A DNA stretch of 64,000 nt from Roseovarius sp. MMSF_3359 (GCF_030733385.1 NZ_JASHJC010000001.1:434001-498000); one strand, 5' to 3'; shown: positions 8,485 through 16,500, counted from the stretch's first letter. Translations and numbers: made by a program. The notes: a model not told the origin generated them from the sequence alone.

Positions 8485-9636
8485 TCACCCCGGCGGCAAT
8501 GTCTTGACGAAATTCCAGATCGCCCTGGCGACCGACTGAATGCTTTCGTTCTGGGCGGCGGTCGTGGCAGCAAGTGCCGCTACTGTAACTTTCGTGCCGG
8601 TCTTGCCGAGTTCCTTTGCGGACTCCTTGATCACGATATCCGCCACCGACCCGCAATATTTCCCGATGCGCACGGAGACATCCCACAATGCCTGCGCAAT
8701 CTGCCTGAGCTTGCCCGGCGACGGTTCCGGTTTGGCAATCTCGGCCTCAAGCTCGACGAGCTCATCCCAGATCAGCTTAATCTCGTTGCCAGCGGCCTTT
8801 GCTTCATCTTCGATTGCCACAGGCGGCTGATTGTGGAGCCGATCGGCATTCGCCTCGAGTGTCGCGGAGGACCTTAGCTGCTTCTTGAGCCTCGCAATCT
8901 CCCGCTCAAGTGTATAATGCGCTCTGATCCTTTCAATCTCTTCGGATACCGCCTCCGGTCCGACCTCCCAGATCGGATCAGCGATCAGCGCAACACGCCG
9001 CTGGAGCTCCCAATCCATTGGATTACCATCAACAAAACCCTGATACCATTCACGCCAGAATGGCCAGTTGGATCCGCTTTCAAGCAATCTGATGCTGGAT
9101 TTCAGATAGGTGGCTAGCCAATCCGGTTCTTCCGGTTCATGCCAAACCGGGATTTTAAGCAGTGATGTGAACGGAATTTCTGCATCTGAATATGCGGCTG
9201 TGCGAGTCACCTGGGCAGATTTTTCTCTGGTGGCATTATTCTCAAGTCGGGTAACGTTAAGGGTGGCATCAATCGAGTATTCTACAGCAAAATTGGCTTC
9301 TGCAATGCGGCTACTAGAAGTAGAAGAGGCAGCAGTCACAGCGGATATGGTCGCCATGCCCGCTTCGTGTGAAGCATCTGCACCCTGATCCGCAGCGTTC
9401 TCAGCAGCCTTGGAGGCGAGGGAAATCGCACGAGATTTCAAAACTGAAGCTACGCCAGCGGTAAGCAACGCCCTGGCGATCAATAATGCAACGCGTTCGT
9501 TCTCTGCCCCTACTTTGTACGTGTGAATGGCAATCGGAAAGACTCGCAATGCAGCGCGAACAGCGATCAATAAGCAGGTCTCATGTGGCTGCTCCTCTAG
9601 CCACTCACTAAACTCTTCCGGCGTTTCAATTGGCAA
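8485..9636 (-). CDS. Unrecognised 383-residue protein
   Basis: No family recognised with confidence. The N-terminal third (about residues 20-110) is Ala-rich and helical. A middle block (about 165-235) carries many Trp residues, including SGSNWPFWREWYQGFVDG and PMDWELQRRVALIADPIWE, and reads like a conserved globular or helical-repeat domain. The stretch 236-265 is a charged coiled coil (SEEIERIRAHYTLEREIARLKKQ). The C-terminus is again Ala/Thr rich and possibly membrane-interacting. There is no signal peptide or catalytic motif. Base composition is lower in GC than lepA next door. It is upstream of, and co-directional with, the orphan hcp, so a secreted cargo or accessory role is conceivable but unproven. 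Confidence 0.7.
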   Translation of the reverse strand: MPIETPEEFSEWLEEQPHETCLLIAVRAALRVFPIAIHTYKVGAENERVALLIARALLTAGVASVLKSRAISLASKAAENAADQGADASHEAGMATISAVTAASSTSSSRIAEANFAVEYSIDATLNVTRLENNATREKSAQVTRTAAYSDAEIPFTSLLKIPVWHEPEEPDWLATYLKSSIRLLESGSNWPFWREWYQGFVDGNPMDWELQRRVALIADPIWEVGPEAVSEEIERIRAHYTLEREIARLKKQLRSSATLEANADRLHNQPPVAIEDEAKAAGNEIKLIWDELVELEAEIAKPEPSPGKLRQIAQALWDVSVRIGKYCGSVADIVIKESAKELGKTGTKVTVAALAATTAAQNESIQSVARAIWNFVKTLPPG

Positions 9637-9733
9637 AACTTTTCTTTCATAAGCCTAGGGCTAGGGTATCCACTGCGCCCACCAGTTCAACCCACCTTGA
9701 CCAACCCGCATTTCCCCTACATATCCCCAATCC

Positions 9734-11533
9734 ATGACAGACCTCTCTCACATCCGCAATTTCTCCATCGTCGCCCATATCGACCACGGGAAATCCACGC
9801 TGGCCGACCGCCTGATCCAATCCACCAATACGGTGGCGGATCGGGACATGAAAGAGCAGTTGCTCGATAGTATGGATATCGAGCGGGAACGGGGCATCAC
9901 GATCAAGGCCAACACCGTGCGGATCGACTACCAGGCCGAGGATGGTGAGACCTACGTGCTCAACCTCATCGACACGCCCGGCCATGTGGACTTCGCCTAC
10001 GAGGTCAGCCGGTCGATGCGCGCGGTCGAGGGCTCGCTGCTCGTCGTGGACAGCACGCAAGGGGTCGAGGCGCAGACGCTGGCGAACGTGTATCAGGCCA
10101 TCGACGCCGACCACGAAATCGTGCCGGTGCTGAACAAGATCGACCTGCCCGCCTCCGATTGCGACCGGGTGGCCGAACAGATCGAGGACGTGATCGGCAT
10201 CGATGCCACCGGCGCCATCCAGGTCAGCGCCAAGACCGGCGTCGGCATCCGCGAAACGCTCGAGGCCATCGTACGCGATTTGCCCGCGCCTAAGGGCGAC
10301 CGCGATGCGCCCTTGAAAGCCATGCTGGTCGATAGCTGGTACGACGCCTATCTCGGCGTGATCGTCCTGGTCCGCATCATGGACGGCGTGTTGAAAAAGG
10401 GCGACCGGGTCAAGATGATGTCGAACGGGTCGGTCCACCATGTCGACCGTATCGGCGTCTTCAAACCGGAACGCGCGGATATTGCCGAGCTTGGCCCCGG
10501 TGAAATCGGCTTTCTAACCGCCTCGATCAAACAAGTCCGCGACACCCGCGTCGGCGACACGATCACCCATGAGAAAAAGGGTACGACCGAGGCGCTGCCG
10601 GGCTTCAAACCTTCGCAGCCCGTCGTCTTCTGCGGCCTCTTCCCCGTGGACAGCGCCGAATTCGAAGACCTCCGCGATGCGATCGACAAACTGGCGCTGA
10701 ACGACGCGAGCTTTTCCTTTGAAATGGAAACCTCCGCCGCGCTTGGCTTCGGCTTCCGCTGTGGCTTCCTCGGGCTTTTGCACCTTGAGGTCATCCGCGA
10801 CCGGATCGAGCGCGAATACGATATCGAGCTCATCACTACCGCGCCGTCGGTCGTCTATCACGTCTACATGCGCGACGGCTCGCAGATCGAACTGCACAAC
10901 CCCGCCGACATGCCCGACCTGACACATGTGGACCATTTGGAGGAGCCGCGCATCAAGGCCACGATCCTGGTCCCCGACGAGTACCTGGGCGATGTGCTGA
11001 AACTCTGCCAGGAACGCCGCGGGATACAGCTCGACCTGACCTATGCCGGCAGCCGCGCGATGACGGTTTATGACCTGCCGCTGAACGAGGTCGTGTTCGA
11101 CTTCTACGACCGCCTGAAATCGGTCACCAAGGGGTACGCCAGCTTTGACTACCAGATGACCGGGTATCGCGAGGATAACCTCGTGAAGATGTCGGTGCTG
11201 GTGAACGAAGAGCCCGTCGATGCGCTGAGCATGATGGTCCACCGCGACCGGGCCGAAACCCGTGGGCGCGCGATGGTCGAAAAGCTCAAAGACCTCATCC
11301 CCCGCCACATGTTCAAAATCCCGATCCAGGCGGCCATCGGCGGCAAGGTCATCGCCCGCGAGACCCTATCGGCCATGCGCAAGGACGTAACCGCGAAATG
11401 CTACGGCGGCGACGCCACCCGGAAGAAGAAACTGCTCGAGAAGCAGAAGGCGGGGAAAAAGAAGATGCGCCAGTTCGGGAAGGTCGACATCCCGCAAGAG
11501 GCGTTTATCTCCGCCCTAAAAATGGACAGCTAA
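9734..11533 (+). CDS. lepA: Elongation factor 4 (LepA) GTPase
   Basis: A 599-residue translational GTPase, the normal length for LepA. Visible: G1 AHIDHGKST (residues 15-23), G2 around [12 protein letters not shown]3 [18 protein letters not shown], and G4 LNKIDLP. The LepA-specific C-terminal domain has [37 protein letters not shown] and ends with [13 protein letters not shown]. It acts on stalled or mistranslocated ribosomes. The gene ends inside a large hairpin whose loop is the TAA stop codon. There is no operon partner; the upstream gene is divergent. Confidence 0.98.
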   Translation: MTDLSHIRNFSIVAHIDHGKSTLADRLIQSTNTVADRDMKEQLLDSMDIERERGITIKANTVRIDYQAEDGETYVLNLIDTPGHVDFAYEVSRSMRAVEGSLLVVDSTQGVEAQTLANVYQAIDADHEIVPVLNKIDLPASDCDRVAEQIEDVIGIDATGAIQVSAKTGVGIRETLEAIVRDLPAPKGDRDAPLKAMLVDSWYDAYLGVIVLVRIMDGVLKKGDRVKMMSNGSVHHVDRIGVFKPERADIAELGPGEIGFLTASIKQVRDTRVGDTITHEKKGTTEALPGFKPSQPVVFCGLFPVDSAEFEDLRDAIDKLALNDASFSFEMETSAALGFGFRCGFLGLLHLEVIRDRIEREYDIELITTAPSVVYHVYMRDGSQIELHNPADMPDLTHVDHLEEPRIKATILVPDEYLGDVLKLCQERRGIQLDLTYAGSRAMTVYDLPLNEVVFDFYDRLKSVTKGYASFDYQMTGYREDNLVKMSVLVNEEPVDALSMMVHRDRAETRGRAMVEKLKDLIPRHMFKIPIQAAIGGKVIARETLSAMRKDVTAKCYGGDATRKKKLLEKQKAGKKKMRQFGKVDIPQEAFISALKMDS

Positions 11534-11550
11534 GCTGGCCATTTTTAGGG
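11514..11550. terminator. Long hairpin spanning the lepA stop codon
   Basis: The outer arms CCCTAAAAATGG (11514-11525) and CCATTTTTAGGG (11539-11550) are a perfect 12-bp inverted repeat. Inside them CAGC (11527-11530) and GCTG (11534-11537) pair across the TAA stop (11531-11533), leaving a single A/G mismatch. There is no T-run after the stem; the T-run is inside the right arm. It may act as a terminator or 3' stabiliser, or be the scar of an inserted element, since the AT-rich NYN gene starts just beyond it. Confidence 0.6.
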
Positions 11551-11634
11551 TGCGTGCGGGAAAGCGATTGGCGAAGCCAATTGCGGCCGCTCCCGGTTGC
11601 GTTGATACTGCATGCTATCGAAGATGGATGAGCG

Positions 11635-12537
11635 ATGGCTAAGTCGTCTAGTATTGTACGGCCAATAGTACGGGGGATTACTCGTCCAATAATATCGCGA
11701 ACCAAAGAAAAGTCAGAAAACTTGACAAAAATAATCATGATAGACGGCGCTTTTTTCGAGCGTCTTTGTAGTGAATACTCAAAAGAGGTTGGTTTCGATA
11801 TCTTCGCAGATATCGGTTGGCATGCCCTCAAAGGCGATGCGCGTCGGGTCTTTTACTACGACGCTTTACCTGCAAAAAAAGCCAAACAGAGTGAGGCTGA
11901 ATACAAAACAGAGTTAGAAAACAAAAAGGCGGAATTGAACACGATTCGTACTCAGGAAGGCTATCATGTTAGAGATGGCATCAGCAGATTCCGCCTTAGG
12001 GATGGTACCCGTGTGCAAAAAGGTGTTGATATTTTGCTGGCGACAGACGCAATGCAATTTGCACTTAACGGAATAGCGGATGAGATAGAGCTTTACGCCT
12101 CAGACGTCGATTTTTTCCCAGTATTTGAAGCGCTTCAAAACACTAATTGCCGAGGTGTTCTTCGCTACCAGATAGGCAAAACAAACGACGAGATTATTTT
12201 TGCCGCTGATAAGGCTAAACCAATTCGAGCCACCGAATTGCTTAGAATGTGTTCTTCACTCACTGCGCGCGGTATGGCTAACTTTAACTGGTCTCGTGCA
12301 GCGGCGGTAACAGGTTTAGAACTGTTAAGAGAAAGGGGATACCACGGTAGCGAAATCGTAATAACGTACCACAATAGTCCAAAAAAATTTCGGACCTATC
12401 GAGTTACAGATAACGACATACAATGTGTTGCCGTCGGCAACCTACTATTGGCAGTTGATTCCGCCATGGACCAGTCTGCTGATGTTGATTATTCAAAACT
12501 GGCTCAGATGAAAAAAGTTCTTAAGAAGCACATGTAA
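11635..12537 (+). CDS. NYN/PIN-like domain RNase protein, solitary
   Basis: A 300-residue protein with a NYN (LabA/DUF88-type) nuclease core. The acidic residues are in the expected order: KIIMIDGAFF (Asp37), KGVDILLATDAM (Asp132 and Asp138) and YASDVDFFPV (Asp157, Asp159). NYN domains are metal-dependent RNases related to PIN/FEN folds. A Lys/Glu-rich helical insertion covers about residues 80-105, and the C-terminal third (200-300) is not assignable. The gene is clearly AT-richer than both flanks and uses AT-ending codons, so it is probably horizontally acquired. It has no adjacent partner of a recognised defence or toxin-antitoxin type. A small inverted repeat, ATTGGC-GAA-GCCAAT (11567-11581), lies between lepA and this gene. 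Confidence 0.8.
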   Translation: MAKSSSIVRPIVRGITRPIISRTKEKSENLTKIIMIDGAFFERLCSEYSKEVGFDIFADIGWHALKGDARRVFYYDALPAKKAKQSEAEYKTELENKKAELNTIRTQEGYHVRDGISRFRLRDGTRVQKGVDILLATDAMQFALNGIADEIELYASDVDFFPVFEALQNTNCRGVLRYQIGKTNDEIIFAADKAKPIRATELLRMCSSLTARGMANFNWSRAAAVTGLELLRERGYHGSEIVITYHNSPKKFRTYRVTDNDIQCVAVGNLLLAVDSAMDQSADVDYSKLAQMKKVLKKHM

Positions 12538-12758
12538 GGTTGGTGGTATTCACGCGTCGCCCTCTCGCCCCCGCACCAGGCCCAAAAACTCACCCGCACC
12601 CGCCAGGAACCGTCCCCCGGACGGTTTGCCTAGCCGCCCTCGCACCGGCGCGCACCTGTTGAGCGGACAATCGCCTCAAGTGTCGGCGCCTAGCGGGATC
12701 GCTGCGGATTTTGTCCCGCCATGCTACCATTCCAGACATTCAAAAGGAGGATTACGCC

Positions 12759-13001
12759 ATGAAAAGACTTTCACTCAGCCTTGCTTTCATCCTGACCGCC
12801 GGGGCGGCCTTTGCGTTCCAGTGTCCGGCGGATATGGGCAAGATCGACGCCGCGCTTGAGGCAGGTACGTCGCTGTCTGACGCGGAGCTGGCCGAGGTCA
12901 AGGCGCTGCGCGATGAGGGCGAGCGGTTGCATGGTTCTGGCGATCATCAGGCCTCGGTCGATGCGCTCGCCAAGGCCAAGGATATGCTTGGGCTGGAGTA
13001 A
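12759..13001 (+). CDS. Small exported protein, 80 residues
   Basis: An N-terminal signal peptide (MKRLSLSLAFILTAGAAFAF) is followed by an acidic helical mature part of about 60 residues with a single Cys early in it (QCPADMGKID). The ATG at 12759 has a very strong AAAAGGAGG ribosome binding site, which excludes the longer frame from 12711. It probably acts in the periplasm. No family function is known to me. It is convergent with two small lipoprotein-like genes to the right. Confidence 0.8.
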   Translation: MKRLSLSLAFILTAGAAFAFQCPADMGKIDAALEAGTSLSDAELAEVKALRDEGERLHGSGDHQASVDALAKAKDMLGLE

Positions 13002-13009
13002 ATCGGCGA

Positions 13010-13171
13010 TCAGAAAATCCCGTCGCCGCCGTTTTCTTCCTCGATTGCTTTGTCCGTCAGGATGACGCCCGTGGCCCCCACGGCCGCCGCGCCAACAACG
13101 GCGGGAGCGCAGGCGGTGATGCTCAGGCTTCCGGTCAGCAGGGTTAGGGCGATCCACAGTTTCGATGTCAT
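13010..13171 (-). CDS. Small lipoprotein-like peptide, copy 1
   Basis: A 53-residue frame starting at ATG 13171 with the ribosome binding site GAGGAGAG at good spacing. It has a charged start (MTSKLW), a hydrophobic segment, and a lipobox-like ITAC with Cys21. An Ala/Gly/Val-rich stretch follows, then an acidic tail ending GGDGIF. This suggests a tiny lipoprotein of the outer or inner membrane. It is the paralogue of the next gene, with the same layout, the same Cys21 position and nearly the same leader sequence around the ribosome binding site (GAGGAGAGCTG). No function is known. Confidence 0.7.
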   Translation of the reverse strand: MTSKLWIALTLLTGSLSITACAPAVVGAAAVGATGVILTDKAIEEENGGDGIF

Positions 13172-13242
13172 GTCAGCTCTCCTCGGCCTCTTGGGCCATC
13201 ATTCTCGGGCGGGGGTGGCCCTGCTCCAATCGTTGTTGGGCC

Positions 13243-13395
13243 TCAGAAGAGGCCTTCGTCGCCGTCTTTCTCGGCCAGGTCATCGGCCACCACCACGGCG
13301 GCGGCGCCGGCCCCGGCAATCACCACCGGCGCGCAGGCCTGAAGCCCGACCGTCCCGACAATCACGCCCATGGCGATCCAGAATTTCGTTTTCAT
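13243..13395 (-). CDS. Small lipoprotein-like peptide, copy 2
   Basis: A 50-residue frame from ATG 13395, chosen because GAGGAGAG sits just upstream; the longer frame to 13605 has no support. It shares with its neighbour an N-terminal signal-like segment, a Cys at residue 21 (LQAC), an APVV-Ala/Gly-rich core and an acidic C-terminus ending GDEGLF. The tandem arrangement with about 70 nt between the genes, together with the conserved ribosome-binding-site region, points to a local duplication. Probably an envelope lipoprotein; function unknown. Confidence 0.7.
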   Translation of the reverse strand: MKTKFWIAMGVIVGTVGLQACAPVVIAGAGAAAVVVADDLAEKDGDEGLF

Positions 13396-13832
13396 GGCAG
13401 CTCTCCTCACTCTCATAACGCAGTCGTCCGGCGGTTTTCGCCCGCCTTGTTGCCCCTTCGCCGCGGCCTGTTTCCTGCGAAAGGTGGCTTTCCTTAACAC
13501 ATCTCCCGCGTCAGCCGAAGCCCGATTTGGTATGATTGTGGACGTTTCCCACAATAATTTCCGACGCGGGACAGCCGTCCAAGCCGCGTCATATTCCGGC
13601 CACATTTGGGCGAAAACCCCGGCCCTTGTCCCGCGACAGGTGAAAACGGGCAGGACCCAAAAACAAAGGATGCCGGGCTAATCTATTGTTCCAAATATAT
13701 AAATCAGCCTGCGCGCGGCCCCATCATTTCGCGCGGGGAAACAAACAGTTTCTAACAAATCTATTCATTTTGCCGCAATTTCGACACAAAATGCGAAGGC
13801 TGTAAACTTACTGGTATGGGAACGTAACGAGT
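13396..13832. other. Gene-poor gap with an ATTGTGG/CCACAAT dyad
   Basis: About 440 bases without a convincing gene. It includes a dyad ATTGTGG (13535-13541)/CCACAAT (13549-13555) with a 7-nt spacer, which could be an operator for the leftward lipoprotein genes. The right part (13690-13830) is AT-rich and may contain the promoter of the small plus-strand gene at 13833. Confidence 0.45.
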
Positions 13833-14009
13833 ATGAATGTTGACTATGTATCAGTCGCGCGAGAGCGTCGACTGGCGGCGTTGAAAGTGTTGAAGCGCCG
13901 CCAACCCGCATTGCCCGGACTGGCGAAGGCCAAAATGGCACCGCATCCGGATGACGCGAAGATCGCCCCGTTTCGTGAGCGCATCATCTATCAGCTGCAG
14001 GCGCGCTGA
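13833..14009 (+). CDS. Possible small basic protein, 58 residues
   Basis: A frame of 58 residues beginning MNVDYVSVARERRLAALKVL, rich in Arg/Lys/Ala and probably helical. Third codon positions are GC-rich, as in real genes of this genome, but the ribosome binding site is weak. Two hairpins with T-runs follow it on the same strand (14096-14122 and 14224-14260), which supports a real transcript. It could equally be the coding-like part of a regulatory RNA. Confidence 0.4.
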   Translation: MNVDYVSVARERRLAALKVLKRRQPALPGLAKAKMAPHPDDAKIAPFRERIIYQLQAR

Positions 14010-14076
14010 GAGCGGCGGCGAATCGTCAGAAGGCGATTGATGCGAAATTGAGCCTGTCGCGCCGGTGTTGGGCCGG

Positions 14077-14088
14077 TGTGACGTCACA
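14077..14088. promoter_or_regulatory. 12-bp perfect palindrome TGTGACGTCACA
   Basis: TGTGACGTCACA is a perfect palindrome just after the small gene at 13833 and just before a T-tailed hairpin. Its half-site TGTGA resembles that of CRP/FNR-family regulators, but the 2-bp spacing does not fit CRP. Its function is unknown. Confidence 0.35.
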
Positions 14089-14095
14089 GGGATGA

Positions 14096-14122
14096 CCGAC
14101 AATGGGGGGAGGTCGGGTTTTT
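14096..14122 (+). terminator. Candidate terminator after the small gene
   Basis: Arms CCGAC (14096-14100) and GTCGG (14112-14116), followed on the plus strand by GTTTTT. The stem is short but the T-run is good. It lies about 85 nt after the stop codon of the 58-residue frame. Confidence 0.5.
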
Positions 14123-14223
14123 CGACGTCCGGCGGTGGCAAGAAATCACCACTCACGTAACACTGCCGAAACAAATCGGAAAACCCACTTATCCACAGGG
14201 ATTTCCCCAATTAATCCAATATC

Positions 14224-14260
14224 TTATCCCCAAGAAATTTCATCTCGGGGGTAATTTTTT
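14224..14260 (+). terminator. Candidate terminator with a six-T tail
   Basis: Arms TTATCCCC (14224-14231) and GGGGGTAA (14247-14254) pair with one U-G wobble and are followed by six T (14255-14260). The left arm overlaps a DnaA-box-like sequence, and a perfect TTATCCACA lies at 14189-14197. I read the structure as a second terminator for the same plus-strand transcript. Confidence 0.5.
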
Positions 14261-14333
14261 CTTGCGTGACAAGGGTGTTGCGGCGAACCTCAAGTCATCG
14301 CAACGGTTTTCATTAACCAGCGCGGTACGCGAC

Positions 14334-14683
14334 GACCCCTCGGGGTCTTGGCACTGGGAAACGGGCCTTCGGGTTATCGGCCCAGCGTCGGGGTCCAAGG
14401 GAGATCAGGCAGGATTTTGAGCCCTTCGGGGTTCTGGATTTCGCCGGATTGACCTGGGTCAGAGCACGCCAATCCGGCCTTCGGGTTCGGTGCGGCACCG
14501 CCGGTCCATGTCTTCGGAGATGGAATGGCATTGCCGATCTGCGCCCTCGGGCGTGGTGACGCGCCGCCGATCTTTGTTTTCGAACAGGGTGAGGCAGTGG
14601 TGGGCCTTCGGGTTCATCGCAGCACGGGCTGCCGCCCTTCGGGGTTGGTATGTTCGGGTAGGCGTCAGGGTGTGGCTTCGGCC
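14334..14683. repeat. Array of eight short (U)UCG-loop hairpins
   Basis: Eight copies of a short inverted motif of the form CC(T)TCGGG: GACCCCTCGGGGTC (14334-14347), GGGCCTTCGGGTT (14363-14375), GAGCCCTTCGGGGTTC (14419-14434), GGCCTTCGGGTT (14476-14487), GCGCCCTCGGGCGT (14541-14554), GGGCCTTCGGGTT (14602-14614), GCCCTTCGGGGTT (14634-14646) and GGCTTCGGCC (14674-14683). In plus-strand RNA most would fold as mini-hairpins with the very stable UUCG tetraloop. Spacing is 29-65 nt. No convincing gene covers the region. On the minus strand the copies translate as repeated T/N/E-P-K/E-G units, but the frames are not continuous between copies and I see no coding signal. Confidence 0.6.
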
Positions 14684-14763
14684 GCAATGCGAGGACCGCG
14701 TCTGAGCACCTGGCGCCTTATCCGATTCCGGCGAAGCATCTTCGACAGGGATGGAAAACGAAA

Positions 14764-14797
14764 ACGGGGTCCGCCTGCCTTTGGCAAACCGGACCCC
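14764..14797 (-). terminator. Strong hairpin with minus-strand T-tail
   Basis: Arms CGGGGTCCG (14764-14772) and CGGACCCCG (14789-14797), with a small inner GCC-TTT-GGC hairpin. On the minus strand the stem is followed by TTTTCGTTTT, so it looks like an intrinsic terminator for leftward transcription. No recognised gene ends just upstream of it on that strand, which hints at an unannotated leftward RNA starting between about 14800 and 15240. Confidence 0.6.
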
Positions 14798-15042
14798 GCC
14801 GTCAGTTGATGCGACCGCGTCTATGCACCTGTGGGTCAAGACCTACACCCAGTGACCGATCAGATCAACAATATGTCGCGGTGCAGCATCATTTTTCCGC
14901 TAGATTGGCCGCGAACCTCTAATGATTGTGGCGCATGGGGCACATCAATCCGGGGCGTCTGATCCATATCAAGGCATCGTTCCCGAACCTGCCGCAAGGT
15001 GGCGCCGAAATGCGCAACCACGAGCATCTCATGAGGTTCATC

Positions 15043-15225
15043 ATGTTTCGCCTTGCCCTGATCTTGCATCTCTTCATCGGCTCCACCCTCGCCGGGACCG
15101 CCATTATCGCGGCGCTTGTCACGGGCAATGACGGGTGGATGGCCATCACCTTTGCTGCCGCTCTCGGCTTCCTTGGCGGGTTCCCTGTCAGTTGGCTCGT
15201 GGCGCGGCGGTTGTGGCGGGAATAG
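15043..15225 (+). CDS. Small two-helix membrane protein, 60 residues
   Basis: MFRLALILHLFIGSTLAG begins the first membrane helix, and a second runs through ITFAAALGFLGGFPVSWLVA, ending with the charged RRLWRE. It resembles a family of very small Rhodobacteraceae membrane proteins that databases often mislabel as CTP synthetase; it has none of that enzyme's domains. The ATG at 15043 is preferred over upstream starts because GAGG lies 6 nt before it. It is convergent with the alpha/beta hydrolase gene. Confidence 0.75.
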   Translation: MFRLALILHLFIGSTLAGTAIIAALVTGNDGWMAITFAAALGFLGGFPVSWLVARRLWRE

Positions 15226-15237
15226 CCGGTTCGTTCA

Positions 15238-15993
15238 TCACCCCAGCCAGGCGCGGATTGCCGCTTCGAATTCACGGGGTTTCTGCGCGTGAAGCCAGTG
15301 TTCTGCGCCCGGTATCTTGGCAAACTGGGCCTTGGGGAAGAGGCGTTTGATGCCCGGTCGGTGGTCGGACTGCACATAATCCGACAACGCGCCTGAAAGG
15401 AATAGCGTCGGTCCATCGAAACGGCTCGTCATGTCCGGGAAAGACATGATCCCGGGCATTTCCCGTGCCAAGGTGTCCAGGTTCAGGATCCAGCGCCGGT
15501 TCTTCACGTCGAGGGATTGAAGGAAGAAAGAGATCAATTGCGGGTCATCGACATGTGGCTCCAGTTGCTCTGTCGCGTCGGAGCGTTTTTCGATGCGCTC
15601 CAGGTCCACGGATTTCATCGCATCGATAAAGGGCATCTGCGTGTGGGTGTAGGTCACCGGCGCGATATCCGCGACGATCAGCCGGTTCACCAGCGCCGGT
15701 TGCCGCAAAGCCAGCACCATGGCCGCCTTGCCCCCCATCGAATGGCCCATCACATCGAACGGACCTTCGAGGTGGTCGATGACTTCGGCCAGGTCCTGGG
15801 CAAGTTCCTCATAGGAATGCGTGTCGGTCCAGTCGCTTTGGCCGTGGTTGCGCATGTCGACCGCGACGACCTGCCGGGTGTCCGACAGGCGCTTGGCGAT
15901 CACGCCCCAATTGCGGCCCGACCCATAAAGGCCGTGGGCAATCAAAAGGCCGGGCTGCTCCGTCGGGGTGCCATTTAAAATCATGTTCAACAT
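15238..15993 (-). CDS. Alpha/beta hydrolase (YbfF-like esterase)
   Basis: A 251-residue alpha/beta hydrolase. It has an oxyanion-side AHGLYGSGRNW, the nucleophile elbow MGHSMGGK (Ser85), and a C-terminal histidine in PGAEHWLHA. Relatives hydrolyse short acyl esters or thioesters in the cytosol. The start at 15993 (MLNMILNGTP) matches the family; the frame upstream of it is antisense to the intergenic region and gives no similarity. The gene is divergent from a small coiled-coil membrane protein gene. No signal peptide is seen. Confidence 0.9.
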   Translation of the reverse strand: MLNMILNGTPTEQPGLLIAHGLYGSGRNWGVIAKRLSDTRQVVAVDMRNHGQSDWTDTHSYEELAQDLAEVIDHLEGPFDVMGHSMGGKAAMVLALRQPALVNRLIVADIAPVTYTHTQMPFIDAMKSVDLERIEKRSDATEQLEPHVDDPQLISFFLQSLDVKNRRWILNLDTLAREMPGIMSFPDMTSRFDGPTLFLSGALSDYVQSDHRPGIKRLFPKAQFAKIPGAEHWLHAQKPREFEAAIRAWLG

Positions 15994-16082
15994 GGGAAAG
16001 GTGATACAAGGCGGCCGGGCCGAGGGCCAGCCCCATTGAGCTCTGGCACCCGGCGCTCTAAGCTCGACATCGGGGGAAAGAG

Positions 16083-16457
16083 ATGACCGAATTGGCGACA
16101 TTACAAACCCGCGTGGCGAAGCTCGAAGAGCAGTTGCAGGCCAGGCTTGGGGTCCGCGGAAAAAACCTGCAAAAGCGACTGGCCCGGGCGGGTCGGCGCC
16201 TGCCACGCCGCGTCCGGCGGGCTGGGCAGGTCATCACCCGGGCGGAGGAGATGGCCGCGCACCCCAAATTGGCACGGTTGCGGGATGACAGGGCGCTGGA
16301 TGCGGCGTTCCGGGAGGTCTCGGCCTATCTGCGCACGGTCGATCCAGTGGATCGCCGCAAGGGGATTATCCTGGGCATTCTGGGAAGCGCGGTCTTTAAC
16401 CTCATCCTGCTGCTGGCCGCCATCCTTTTGCTGATGAGATGGCAGGGCTTTATCTGA
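16083..16457 (+). CDS. Small coiled-coil, C-tail-anchored membrane protein
   Basis: A 124-residue protein. Residues 1-20 form a coiled coil (LATLQTRVAKLEEQLQARLG), followed by a very basic stretch (about 25-50) and a middle helical part. A single membrane helix lies at the C-terminus (ILGSAVFNLILLLAAILLLM), preceded by a charged DPVDRRKG. The basic region would face the cytoplasm. It is unrecognised at family level. It is divergent from the esterase gene and convergent with glyA. Confidence 0.7.
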   Translation: MTELATLQTRVAKLEEQLQARLGVRGKNLQKRLARAGRRLPRRVRRAGQVITRAEEMAAHPKLARLRDDRALDAAFREVSAYLRTVDPVDRRKGIILGILGSAVFNLILLLAAILLLMRWQGFI

Positions 16458-16500
16458 GGCGCCAACCCGGTGCGGCGCGATAAGACCAGGATGGCCAATG

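Noticed and set aside
8189..8686. 165-residue minus-strand frame in the gap between hcp and the 383-residue gene
   Set aside because: It overlaps the 3' end of the 383-residue gene in another frame, has no ribosome binding site and no domain-like sequence.
12538..12758. tRNA or structured RNA in the gap after the NYN gene
   Set aside because: No cloverleaf, no conserved T-loop sequence and no stable long stem could be found.
14189..14232. TTATCCACA and TTATCCCCA as DnaA boxes of a replication origin
   Set aside because: Only one perfect box, no further cluster, no dnaA, hemE, parAB or dnaN nearby; the second box is an arm of a T-tailed hairpin.
14334..14646. GGCCTTCGGGTT stretches resembling the V3 stem of 16S rRNA
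   Set aside because: The match is limited to the 10-12-nt hairpin and repeats several times; no other rRNA sequence surrounds it.
14313..14839. Overlapping minus-strand frames across the hairpin array as a proline-rich repeat protein
   Set aside because: Frames change between repeats, there is no ribosome binding site, and composition gives no coding signal; the RNA-hairpin reading is simpler.
14860..14967. Minus-strand 35-residue frame starting at ATG 14967 (MDQTPRIDV...)
   Set aside because: Very short, no ribosome binding site, antisense to the leader of the small membrane protein gene; no support beyond being open.
15043..15225. CTP synthetase
   Set aside because: A 60-residue two-helix membrane protein cannot be CTP synthase; the name is a database carry-over for this small family.
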